A stretch of 35,511 nt of DNA. Origin: an uncultured Bacillaceae bacterium (lineage in GTDB: Bacteria > Bacillota > Bacilli > Bacillales > Pradoshiaceae). The translations under genes were made by a program, and so were the position numbers. Position 1 is the first letter of the stretch; each line of letters opens with the position of its first letter. Of the stretch, positions 1-6,545 are shown piece after piece. Below the pieces are notes generated by a model that was given only the letters and a program-made list of their open reading frames with translations, was not told the DNA's origin and made no database searches. The stretch covers positions 1 through 35,511 of the forward strand of contig CAJGCH010000001.1 in NCBI GenBank assembly GCA_904501845.1. The letters run 5' to 3'.

Positions 1-1
1 A

Positions 2-403
2 TTTGCTTTCCTGCCGGAAAATCCGGCTAAAGAAAAGGGGGAGAATTTCTCCCTGCCGGCGAGCGGAATCATTATGGAAAACTTTGAAAAAAATGGTCAA
101 GGAGTAATTGTGAAAACGGCAGCAGCGGCCTCTGTCGGGACAGTCAAAGAAGGCGTCGTAATTTATGCGGGAGAAAAAGAAGAGTATGGGAAAACGGTCA
201 TTATCCAGCATGCAGACAAGAGCGAGTCTTGGTATGGGAATTTAGATTCGATTGACGTTAGCCTATATGAGCAGGTAACAAAAGGAGCAAAACTTGGAAG
301 GGTTCAGGCCTCAGAGGAAGAGGAGGGGAAAGGGGAATTCTATTTTGCGCTGAAATCTGAAGGAAGGTTCATCGACCCGGGTGAGGTGATTTCCTTTGAG
401 TAA
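2..403 (+). CDS. spoIVFA: SpoIVFA, stage IV sporulation protein FA (5' end missing)
   Basis: The reading frame is open from the window edge, so only the C-terminal 133 residues are present and the N-terminal membrane segment lies upstream. The visible part is a LytM/M23-like beta domain (for example LPASG near the start, then GKTVIIQHADK, V-x-KGAKLG and GRFIDPGEVI). The catalytic HxH of active M23 peptidases is replaced by GEFYFAL, so it is a degenerate, non-catalytic domain. In B. subtilis SpoIVFA anchors BofA and the protease SpoIVFB in the outer forespore membrane and is cleaved by SpoIVB to release SpoIVFB activity. The stop overlaps the start of spoIVFB by 8 bases (TTGAGTAA), which implies translational coupling. 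Identity rests on the domain plus the adjacent spoIVFB. Confidence 0.9.
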   Translation, partial: FAFLPENPAKEKGENFSLPASGIIMENFEKNGQGVIVKTAAAASVGTVKEGVVIYAGEKEEYGKTVIIQHADKSESWYGNLDSIDVSLYEQVTKGAKLGRVQASEEEEGKGEFYFALKSEGRFIDPGEVISFE

Positions 404-1262
404 GATTTTGCCGGTCTTCTCGAAGATTCGCATCCATCCCCTGACATGGGCAGTCATGGGGTTAGGAGCCATCACGGCACAATTTATGGAATTATTAATG
501 ATGTTTTTTATTGTTCTTATCCATGAGCTCGGCCATGCGGCTGCCGCACAAATCTGCGGCTGGCGCATCAAAGTGGTCACGCTCCTTCCGTTTGGCGGGG
601 AGCTTGAGACAGAGGAGCATGGTAACCGGCCGTGGAAGGAAGAGATGGCAGTGCTCTTAGCGGGCCCCTTGCAGCATCTTTGGCTTTACGCATTAGCCTT
701 TCTGTTATATGTGAATGGATGGATGGGTGACCATCTTTATCAGGAGTTTCTCCTTTTTAACACAGTGATTATGGCCGTAAACTTTCTTCCGGTCTGGCCG
801 CTTGATGGGGGAAAGCTGTTATTTATCTTCCTTAGCCTTCGCTACCCGTTTGTTCAGGCCCATCGCCTGATCATTCAATATTCCATCGGCATCCTGGCTG
901 TTCTTTTGGTTTGTCTCTTATCGCTGAACCCGCTCAATTTCAACTGGTGGGTAATAGCAGGCTTCCTGGGCTACTCGTTATGGAAGGAATGGAAGCATCG
1001 GCAATATGTGTTCATGCGCTTTTTGCTTGAGAGGCATTACGGCCATCAGCAGGACATTAGAGCTATATCCAAGCTTGAGGCGGAAAGGGAGACGCCTATC
1101 TTTGAGATTCTCGAACATTTTCGCAGAGATAATAAACATGTCATCGTGATTAAGAAGGACATGAAAGAGATTGGGAAGCTTGATGAGTCAGAGGTCCTTC
1201 ATGCTTGCTTTACCTCAAAGCTCGCCTATCGGCCAATCGGGGAACTGCTGTATCCTTATTGA
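396..1262 (+). CDS. spoIVFB: SpoIVFB, intramembrane metalloprotease for pro-sigma-K
   Basis: 288-residue site-2-protease family (M50) membrane protein. The zinc motif HELGH is at residues 43-47 and the third ligand lies in PLDGGK (Asp137); these match the catalytic positions known for B. subtilis SpoIVFB (Glu44, Asp137). Several hydrophobic segments cover about residues 15-200, followed by a soluble C-terminal CBS-like region ending in ELLYPY. It cleaves the pro-sequence of sigma-K in the mother cell at the outer forespore membrane. The start is TTG inside the last codons of spoIVFA, with the purine-rich stretch GGTGAGGTGAT upstream as ribosome site. The gene is cotranscribed with spoIVFA. 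The stop codon forms the first base of an inverted repeat that precedes rng. Confidence 0.96.
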   Translation: MSKILPVFSKIRIHPLTWAVMGLGAITAQFMELLMMFFIVLIHELGHAAAAQICGWRIKVVTLLPFGGELETEEHGNRPWKEEMAVLLAGPLQHLWLYALAFLLYVNGWMGDHLYQEFLLFNTVIMAVNFLPVWPLDGGKLLFIFLSLRYPFVQAHRLIIQYSIGILAVLLVCLLSLNPLNFNWWVIAGFLGYSLWKEWKHRQYVFMRFLLERHYGHQQDIRAISKLEAERETPIFEILEHFRRDNKHVIVIKKDMKEIGKLDESEVLHACFTSKLAYRPIGELLYPY

Positions 1263-1310
1263 CTGGCAGCCGCGGACTCGCTAAAGTTAGAGTAAGTGCC
1301 AGTTGGAGGG
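1262..1310 (+). promoter_or_regulatory. Leader inverted repeat abutting the rng ribosome site
   Basis: ACTGGCA at 1262-1268 and TGCCAGT at 1297-1303 are perfect 7-base complements. A short inner ACTC/GAGT pairing lies between them. The left arm begins on the last base of the spoIVFB stop codon, and the right arm ends just before the GGAGGG ribosome site (1305-1310) of rng. In RNA this would form a hairpin directly against the ribosome site. A role in control of rng translation or in mRNA processing is inference; E. coli rne is autoregulated through 5'-leader structure, but no homology is claimed. Confidence 0.45.
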
Positions 1311-1318
1311 TATTTTTT

Positions 1319-2812
1319 ATGGATAAAATACTATTGGATTATCAGAATGAGGAAAAAAGGCTTGGCATCTGGAAGGATGGCAGGCTCTATGTATTGCATG
1401 TTGAACGGGACGGAGAAGGCCCATATGCGGGCAATATATATGAAGGAATCGTACGCGAGGTCGTTCCGGGCATGAATGCAGCCTTTGTGGATATCGGGCT
1501 TGAGAAGAACGCGTATTTGCCTTTTGAGGAGACGCCGCGCTACCAGCTTTCAGGCGGGAAACCGGGCATTGCTTATGTGAGGCAGGGCGAAAAGCTCCTT
1601 GTCCGGGTTGTCCGCGACCCACAAGGGACAAAGGGGGCAAAGGTAAGTGCGCTGATTGAGATCTCCTCACCTGACCTCATACTAATCAAGGGCGAGCATT
1701 TCGTGCGGACCTCAAAAAACGCAAGCCATCAAACCGCAAACAAATGGAAGAGCATCGCCAAAAAGCATCTGCAAGAGGATGAAGGGGTAATTATTCGCAC
1801 GCAATTCCTTGAGGCAGAGGAGCAGGAGTTTGCGGCGGCGCTTGCTAAGCTTCGGATGAGGTATGAGACACTTATCCGCCGCGCAAACGGGGTGAAGGCG
1901 CCTGCTCTTGTGAGCGGGCATAACCGGTTCACGCAAATCGTGCAAAAATGGACAGCGGGTACACAGGGGGAGTGCTATACGAACTCTTCAGAGGGAGTGA
2001 GGTTATTGGAGGATGCCATCTCCTCGGATGAATGGGAGATTATCCGTTCTAAAACCAATATTCCGCTTTTTGAGGAGCATAAGGCTGAAGCAGACCTGGA
2101 GAAAGCAGCTAAAAGGATTGTCTGGCTGTCAAATGGAGCCTATTTATTGTTTGAGCGAACCGAGGCCATGCATGTTATAGATGTGAATACAGGGAAATTT
2201 ACAGGGAAGCATGAACAGTGGAAAACAATGCTGGAGACGAATCTTCTTGCCGCGAAAGAGGTTGGCCGGCAAGTCATCCTCCGCAATCTTTCTGGAATCA
2301 TTGTCATTGATTTTATTAACATGACCTCGGCTTCTGACCGTAAGAAGGTGGCGGCTGAGATGGAGGCGGCGCTCAGTGCGGATTTGACTCGTTCAGTCGT
2401 CGTAGGTTTCACAGAGCTTGGTCTCTTGCAAATCACACGCAAGAAAGAAGGACCAGATTTGTACGAGGTCATTCTCGAGGATTGTCCGCGCTGCCATGGG
2501 GCGGGGCATATTCAAGGGAACAAGGCGGAATGGTTTGAGCTGTCAAGGCAGCTTGAAGCTATGCGTTATTTGTTAGATGATGGCCTATGGATTGATGCAG
2601 ATGAAGACTTCTTTGCCTTTTTGAAGGGGCGAGAGAAGCATTTGGATACACGAGGGAAACAAGTATTCATCAGGCAAGCAGCAGTGAAGGGCAGCCATCG
2701 TTTCGTCATCCGGGCAACCGGGACAGTAAACGAGCTTGAAGAGAGAATCGCGCGTGCAGCTGCTGGAGAAGAGACCGGCGGTTTATTACGATTAATGGTA
2801 AAACAAGATTGA
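1319..2812 (+). CDS. rng: Ribonuclease E/G family endoribonuclease
   Basis: 497 residues from ATG 1319, chosen because GGAGGG lies 8 bases upstream and the protein then begins MDKILLDYQN, typical of the family; the frame is open further upstream but without a site. An S1 domain occupies about residues 36-115 (GNIYEGIVREVVPGMNAAFVDIG). The catalytic Mg-binding aspartates are in IDVNTGKFTG (Asp288) and IVIDFINM (Asp331). The Zn-link CPRCHG (Cys389, Cys392) joins subunits in this family. The length is that of RNase G, without the RNase E degradosome tail. The enzyme cuts single-stranded AU-rich RNA at 5'-monophosphate ends and helps mature rRNA. As far as I know B. subtilis 168 lacks this family, whereas several other bacilli carry it beside rplU. 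Confidence 0.95.
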   Translation: MDKILLDYQNEEKRLGIWKDGRLYVLHVERDGEGPYAGNIYEGIVREVVPGMNAAFVDIGLEKNAYLPFEETPRYQLSGGKPGIAYVRQGEKLLVRVVRDPQGTKGAKVSALIEISSPDLILIKGEHFVRTSKNASHQTANKWKSIAKKHLQEDEGVIIRTQFLEAEEQEFAAALAKLRMRYETLIRRANGVKAPALVSGHNRFTQIVQKWTAGTQGECYTNSSEGVRLLEDAISSDEWEIIRSKTNIPLFEEHKAEADLEKAAKRIVWLSNGAYLLFERTEAMHVIDVNTGKFTGKHEQWKTMLETNLLAAKEVGRQVILRNLSGIIVIDFINMTSASDRKKVAAEMEAALSADLTRSVVVGFTELGLLQITRKKEGPDLYEVILEDCPRCHGAGHIQGNKAEWFELSRQLEAMRYLLDDGLWIDADEDFFAFLKGREKHLDTRGKQVFIRQAAVKGSHRFVIRATGTVNELEERIARAAAGEETGGLLRLMVKQD

Positions 2813-2838
2813 CAATGAATGTCCCAATATGATAGTAT
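2809..2838 (+). promoter_or_regulatory. Promoter of the rplU-prp-rpmA operon
   Basis: TTGACA at 2809-2814 is followed after 18 bases by TAGTAT (2833-2838), preceded by TGA, giving an extended -10 of sigma-A type. The -35 box overlaps the stop codon of rng (TGA 2810-2812), so the promoter is embedded in the end of that gene. The transcript would start near 2845, just ahead of the L21 leader. Confidence 0.65.
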
Positions 2839-2845
2839 TTGTTTG

Positions 2846-2938
2846 TTATGTTTGTAGCACCCATGCTACAACCGCTCATGTCAGGTTATTAAGTCCGCAA
2901 TTGTGGCGCCTGCCGTTGGCGAGTCTTAGATCAATCAA
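2846..2938 (+). promoter_or_regulatory. L21 leader (ribosomal protein leader RNA)
   Basis: The untranslated region before rplU contains a hairpin TGTAGC/GCTACA (2853-2858 with 2865-2870), then ACCGCTCATG. It continues with a second structured part including CCGCAATTGTGG (2895-2906) and CGCC/GGCG, ending just before the AGGAGG site. The layout and conserved words resemble the Rfam L21_leader of Firmicutes, which is thought to let L21 repress its own operon. This is recognition from memory of the family, not a covariance search. Confidence 0.75.
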
Positions 2939-2950
2939 GGAGGTGCAGGT

Positions 2951-3259
2951 ATGTACGCAATTATCGAAACTGGTGGTAAACAAGTTAAAGTAGAAGAAGG
3001 TCAATCTATCTACGTTGAGAAATTGAACGTTGAAGAGGGTGGCACAGTTACTTTCGACAAAGTTTTATTCGTAGGTGGAGACGATGTGAAAGTTGGAAGC
3101 CCTGTTGTTGAAGGCGCTACTGTAACAGGTAAAGTCGAAAAACAAGGTAAAGACAAGAAAATCATCGTTTTCAAATACAAAGCGAAAAAGAACAACCGTA
3201 AGAAACAAGGTCACCGTCAGCCTTACACAAAAGTAACGATCGAGAAGATCAGCTTCTAA
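2951..3259 (+). CDS. rplU: 50S ribosomal protein L21
   Basis: 102 residues, the normal length of bacterial L21, beginning MYAIIETGGKQVKV and containing FKYKAKKNNRKKQGHRQ, the basic 23S-rRNA-binding signature near the C-terminus. It is an assembly protein of the 50S subunit. A strong AGGAGGTG ribosome site lies 6 bases before the ATG. Codon use is more biased than in its neighbours, as expected for a highly expressed gene. It is the first gene of the rplU-prp-rpmA operon and is preceded by an L21 leader that probably makes its expression autogenous. Confidence 0.98.
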   Translation: MYAIIETGGKQVKVEEGQSIYVEKLNVEEGGTVTFDKVLFVGGDDVKVGSPVVEGATVTGKVEKQGKDKKIIVFKYKAKKNNRKKQGHRQPYTKVTIEKISF

Positions 3260-3269
3260 GGCGACGCGC

Positions 3270-3593
3270 ATGATTAAAGTAAAGGTAGTTCGAGATGACG
3301 AGCGGGTACAATCGTTCAGTCTGTCAGGACATGCCGATTTTGCAAGAAAAGGTCAGGATATTGTTTGTGCCGGGGTATCGGCAGTAGCCTTTGGTTCTGT
3401 CAATGCAATCCTAAGCTTGACGAATGTGAAGCCTAAGATTGACCAAGCGGGCAAAGAGGGCGGCTATCTGGAAGTCACGTTTCCGGTGACGGAGGAAGAC
3501 GAAAAGGTGCAGCTTCTTATTCAAGCCATGCTTGTATCCCTGCAGACAATTGAACGTGACTATGGCAAATACATGAAAATTATAAATAGCTAA
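3270..3593 (+). CDS. prp: Prp, ribosomal-processing cysteine protease (YsxB family)
   Basis: 107-residue protein lying between rplU and rpmA, the invariant place of this family in Firmicutes. The catalytic dyad is visible as His21 in SLSGHADF and Cys33 in GQDIVCAGVSAVAF. In Staphylococcus aureus Prp removes the N-terminal extension of ribosomal protein L27, an essential step. The matching substrate extension is present in rpmA just downstream, so enzyme and substrate are encoded together. The ribosome site is weak (TAAGG, about 8 bases upstream and overlapping the rplU stop), suggesting lower expression than its ribosomal neighbours and some dependence on coupling to rplU. Confidence 0.95.
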   Translation: MIKVKVVRDDERVQSFSLSGHADFARKGQDIVCAGVSAVAFGSVNAILSLTNVKPKIDQAGKEGGYLEVTFPVTEEDEKVQLLIQAMLVSLQTIERDYGKYMKIINS

Positions 3594-3608
3594 CAGGAGG
3601 TGGAATAA

Positions 3609-3899
3609 ATGTTAAGATTGGATCTTCAATTCTTCGCTTCCAAAAAGGGAGTAGGTTCCACAAAGAACGGACGTGACTCCATTTCCAAACGTCTTGGCGC
3701 TAAACGTGCTGATGGCCAATTTGTAAGTGGTGGTTCTATTCTTTACCGTCAACGTGGTACAAAAATCTATCCAGGTTTGAACGTTGGCCGTGGTGGAGAC
3801 GATACACTTTTCGCTAAGGTAGACGGCGTTGTTAAATTCGAGCGCTTAGGTCGTGACAAGAAACAAGTGAGCGTATACCCTGTAGCACAAGAAGCATAA
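3609..3899 (+). CDS. rpmA: 50S ribosomal protein L27 with cleavable N-terminal extension
   Basis: 96 residues. It starts MLRLDLQFFASKKGVGS, carrying the Firmicutes extension that ends in the LQFFA motif and is removed by Prp; the mature protein begins around the ASKKG segment. The remainder (NGRDSISKRLGAKR, GGSILYRQRGTK, NVGRGGDDTLFAKVDG) is standard L27, whose N-terminus reaches the peptidyl transferase centre of the 50S subunit. An AGGAGGTGG ribosome site lies 7-8 bases upstream. It is the last gene of the operon and is followed by a terminator. Confidence 0.98.
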   Translation: MLRLDLQFFASKKGVGSTKNGRDSISKRLGAKRADGQFVSGGSILYRQRGTKIYPGLNVGRGGDDTLFAKVDGVVKFERLGRDKKQVSVYPVAQEA

Positions 3900-3913
3900 T
3901 AAAACAAACAATG

Positions 3914-3948
3914 AAGCTCTGACCTCATCGGTTGGAGTTTTCTTTTTA
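3914..3948 (+). terminator. Terminator after rpmA
   Basis: CTCTGACC (3917-3924) can pair with GGTTGGAG (3930-3937) using two wobble pairs, with a 5-base loop and a following TTTTCTTTTTA run. This is consistent with Rho-independent termination of the ribosomal operon. Confidence 0.6.
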
Positions 3949-4057
3949 TAAAGCCTCCTATGCTCAATAAGCTATATGTTACACTTCCCTTATAGACCCC
4001 AATTATTATTTGCTGCGGACGATGTATTCCTCTCCTGAAGTATTAAGGAAACAGCTA

Positions 4058-4066
4058 TGCTATACT
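4058..4066 (+). promoter_or_regulatory. Extended -10 promoter before spo0B
   Basis: TGCTATACT gives an extended -10 (TGn plus TATACT, five of six consensus bases). No good -35 is visible 17 bases upstream. It lies 61 bases before the spo0B start and after the rpmA terminator, so it is the likely start of the spo0B-obg unit. The assignment rests only on sequence resemblance. Confidence 0.4.
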
Positions 4067-4127
4067 AGTATAAACGTTGAATTAATCAGTACCTCATTTA
4101 ATATATCCGACAGGAGAATGTATTGAG

Positions 4128-4658
4128 ATGGAGACTAAATGGACCACAATCGATTTATTGAGGCACTCAAGGCATGATTGGCTGAATAAGATCCAGCTGA
4201 TCAAGGGCAATCTGGCGTTAGGGAAAATGGACCGCGTGTCAGGGCTAATTGAGGAAATCATAATAGATGCGAAACAGGAAGCGAAACTGTCGAATTTGGA
4301 CATGCCATGCTTGGCGGAACTCTTGCTGACGGGCAATTGGCGTCATTATACATTCGAGCTCGGATTTGAGATTATTGACGATATAGGCGGTTTTGCTGAA
4401 CAAGACAGGAGTTTGACGGGCTTCATGCTTGATTTTTTTGAAGCGCTCAATAAGAAGGTGACAGGCAGTTCCGTACATACGCTGATTGTCATGATCAGCA
4501 GCTCTGAGGAAGCTTCCTTGAGGATCGGGTTTGATTTTCAGGGACGTGTGAACAGTGTCGAGAATCTTTTCGACGGCTTGGCGGTGCCGAATACTATTGA
4601 AATGTCTGCTCCTTCAGGTGATAAAAATTCTTTTTTCTTTGAATTAACGGTAAGATAA
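4128..4658 (+). CDS. spo0B: Spo0B, sporulation initiation phosphotransferase
   Basis: 176 residues. The motif LRHSRHDWLNKIQLIKGNL at residues 11-29 is the phosphorylated helix of Spo0B; the phospho-accepting histidine (His30 in B. subtilis) corresponds to His16 here, so this protein has a shorter N-terminus. The C-terminal half is a degenerate histidine-kinase-like fold without usable ATP-binding motifs, as expected. Spo0B passes phosphate from Spo0F to Spo0A in the relay that commits the cell to sporulation. GGAG lies 11 bases before the ATG. It stands directly before obg, as in B. subtilis, where the two are co-expressed. The divergent C-terminal sequence is normal for this family. Confidence 0.93.
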   Translation: METKWTTIDLLRHSRHDWLNKIQLIKGNLALGKMDRVSGLIEEIIIDAKQEAKLSNLDMPCLAELLLTGNWRHYTFELGFEIIDDIGGFAEQDRSLTGFMLDFFEALNKKVTGSSVHTLIVMISSSEEASLRIGFDFQGRVNSVENLFDGLAVPNTIEMSAPSGDKNSFFFELTVR

Positions 4659-4701
4659 CAACAAAGAGAACTAGGTAAAAGAAAGTAGGTGTCAAACGCC
4701 C

Positions 4702-5991
4702 ATGTTTGTGGATCAGGTCAAGATTTATGTAAAAGGCGGTGACGGCGGAAACGGAATGGTAGCTTTCCGCCGAGAGAAGTATGTGCCAAAAGGAGGCCCA
4801 GCCGGAGGTGACGGCGGGCATGGCGCAAATGTTGTGTTTGAAGTGGAAGAAGGACTTCGCACATTGATGGACTTCCGATATAAGAGACATTTCAAGGCTC
4901 CGCGCGGAGAACACGGAATGTCCAAAAACCAGCACGGTAAAAATTCAGCCGATATGATCGTAAAGGTGCCGCCGGGAACAGTCGTTTCTGATGCGGATAC
5001 TGGTGAGATCATTGCCGATTTAACCGAGCATGGCCAGCGTGCCATCATTGCTAAAGGCGGACGCGGAGGCCGAGGCAATACACGTTTTGCCACTCCAGCG
5101 AATCCGGCTCCGGAACTATCGGAAAAGGGTGAGCCAGGGGTTGAGCGCAATATCATTATGGAATTGAAATTACTTGCTGATGTAGGACTTGTCGGATTCC
5201 CGAGTGTCGGGAAATCGACCTTGCTTGCATCCGTTTCAGCGGCTCGTCCAAAAATCGCAGAATATCATTTCACAACAATTGTGCCGAATTTAGGCGTAGT
5301 TGAGACAGAGGATGGACGGAGCTTTGTCATGGCTGATCTTCCCGGCTTGATTGAAGGAGCCCATGAAGGTGTAGGATTAGGTCATCAATTCCTGCGTCAT
5401 ATTGAGCGAACACGTGTCATTGTTCATGTGATTGATATGTCCGGTCAAGAAGGACGCGACCCATATGAGGATTATGTAACGATTAATAAGGAGCTTGAGG
5501 AATACAATCTGCGCCTTACTGAAAGGCCGCAAATCATTGCCGCAAGCAAAATGGATATGCCGGATTCTGAGGAGAACTTTCAGGCCTTTAAAGAAAAACT
5601 GGAGGAGGATGTTCAAATCTTCCCAATCTCTTCTGTTACACGAGAAGGTTTACGCGAGCTTCTATATGCGGTAGCCGATAAGATTGAAGAAACACCGGAA
5701 TTCCCGCTTGAGCATGATGAGGACCAAACAGGTATCCACCGTGTGCTTTATAAGCATGAAACGGAAAAAGAAGAGTTCATGATTAGCCGAGAATCTGACG
5801 GCACCTTTGTCGTTACCGGCGAAAAACTCGAGAAGCTCTTTAAGATGACTGACTTCAGCCGTGATGAATCTGTTAAGCGTTTTGCCCGCCAGCTTCGTGC
5901 AATGGGTGTAGATGAGGCGCTCCGTCAACGCGGTGCTGAAGACGGAGATATCGTCCGTTTGATGGAGTATGAATTCGAATTTATTGACTAG
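4702..5991 (+). CDS. obgE: Obg GTPase (ribosome assembly and stress)
   Basis: 429 residues, normal length. The glycine-rich Obg fold covers about 1-158 (KGGDGGNGMVAFRREKYVPKGG). The G domain follows with G1 GFPSVGKS (165-172), G2 TTIVPNLG (191-198) and G3 DLPGL (212-216). The Obg-specific C-terminal (OCT) domain is about 340-429. The G4 motif reads SKMD (282-285) where NKMD is usual; the Asn normally contacts the guanine base, so this is a notable substitution. Obg binds the 50S subunit late in assembly and is needed in B. subtilis for sigma-B activation and sporulation. The start codon lies 43 bases after spo0B, with GTAGGTG upstream. Confidence 0.97.
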   Translation: MFVDQVKIYVKGGDGGNGMVAFRREKYVPKGGPAGGDGGHGANVVFEVEEGLRTLMDFRYKRHFKAPRGEHGMSKNQHGKNSADMIVKVPPGTVVSDADTGEIIADLTEHGQRAIIAKGGRGGRGNTRFATPANPAPELSEKGEPGVERNIIMELKLLADVGLVGFPSVGKSTLLASVSAARPKIAEYHFTTIVPNLGVVETEDGRSFVMADLPGLIEGAHEGVGLGHQFLRHIERTRVIVHVIDMSGQEGRDPYEDYVTINKELEEYNLRLTERPQIIAASKMDMPDSEENFQAFKEKLEEDVQIFPISSVTREGLRELLYAVADKIEETPEFPLEHDEDQTGIHRVLYKHETEKEEFMISRESDGTFVVTGEKLEKLFKMTDFSRDESVKRFARQLRAMGVDEALRQRGAEDGDIVRLMEYEFEFID

Positions 5992-6023
5992 GTCTGATTG
6001 AATTGGTGATTGGGGGCGTTTTG

Positions 6024-6476
6024 ATGCAAAATAAGCTAGATAAGCGTTTTTTTCTTGTGAGAGAGGATGTTTTGCCTGAGGCGATGCAAAAGACGCTGCA
6101 GGCAAAGGAGATGATTGAGCGCGGGAAGGTTCTGTCTGTATGGGATGCGGTCCATAAGGTCGGTCTGAGCAGAAGTGCCTTCTATAAATACCGTGACACA
6201 GTCTTTCCTTTCCATAATGTCGTGAAGGAGAAAATCATTACGCTCTTCTTTCATCTTGAGGATCGTTCTGGCACTCTGTCGGAGCTCCTGCAGATTGTTG
6301 CCTCGTCTGGGTGCAATGTTCTGACTATTCATCAAACCATCCCTCTGCAAGGAAAGGCGAATGTGACCCTTTCCTTGAATACGGGTGATATGCACATCGA
6401 TATGAATGAATTTATCCATCGGTTAAAAAGTCTGGAGTTTGTAGATAAGGTTGAAATACTTGGCTCGGGGGCCTGA
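6024..6476 (+). CDS. pheB: PheB, ACT-domain protein (UPF0735)
   Basis: 150 residues from ATG 6024, preferred over the earlier in-frame TTG because GGGGG lies about 8 bases before this ATG. The N-terminal part (FFLVREDVLPEAMQKTL, then VGLSRSAFYKYRD) looks like a small helix-turn-helix. The C-terminal part (about 70-150, HLEDRSGTLSELLQIVASSGCNVLTIHQTIPL) is an ACT domain, the amino-acid-binding fold. It sits between obg and pheA as in B. subtilis. The family is named from this position; a direct role in phenylalanine synthesis is not established. It is probably a ligand-sensing regulator, by inference from the two domains. Confidence 0.92.
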   Translation: MQNKLDKRFFLVREDVLPEAMQKTLQAKEMIERGKVLSVWDAVHKVGLSRSAFYKYRDTVFPFHNVVKEKIITLFFHLEDRSGTLSELLQIVASSGCNVLTIHQTIPLQGKANVTLSLNTGDMHIDMNEFIHRLKSLEFVDKVEILGSGA

Positions 6477-6516
6477 TGTTTGAAAGAACCGGGCCTCTTT
6501 CTTATTGATAAGAAAG
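6468..6516 (+). other. Overlapping hairpins between pheB and pheA
   Basis: Three competing pairings are visible. GGGGCCTG (6468-6475, covering the pheB stop region) pairs with CGGGCCTC (6490-6497) and is followed by TTTCTT, like a weak terminator. GAAAGA (6482-6487) pairs with TCTTTC (6496-6501). CTTTCTTA (6497-6504) pairs perfectly with TAAGAAAG (6509-6516) across a 4-base loop, with no T-run after it. The last two share CTTTC and cannot both form. Attenuation or mRNA processing between the genes is possible but is inference. Confidence 0.4.
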
Positions 6517-6545
6517 TTCAGCTAGAAGACTAGGGGGAAGGATCA

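Noticed and set aside
1205..1318. N-terminal extension of RNase G to 1205
   Set aside because: The added 38 residues overlap spoIVFB, look like no RNase G N-terminus and lack a ribosome site; ATG 1319 has GGAGGG in front.
4725..5156. 143-codon minus-strand frame opposite obg
   Set aside because: Shadow of the glycine-rich, GC-biased Obg fold region, with no start context and no recognisable domain.
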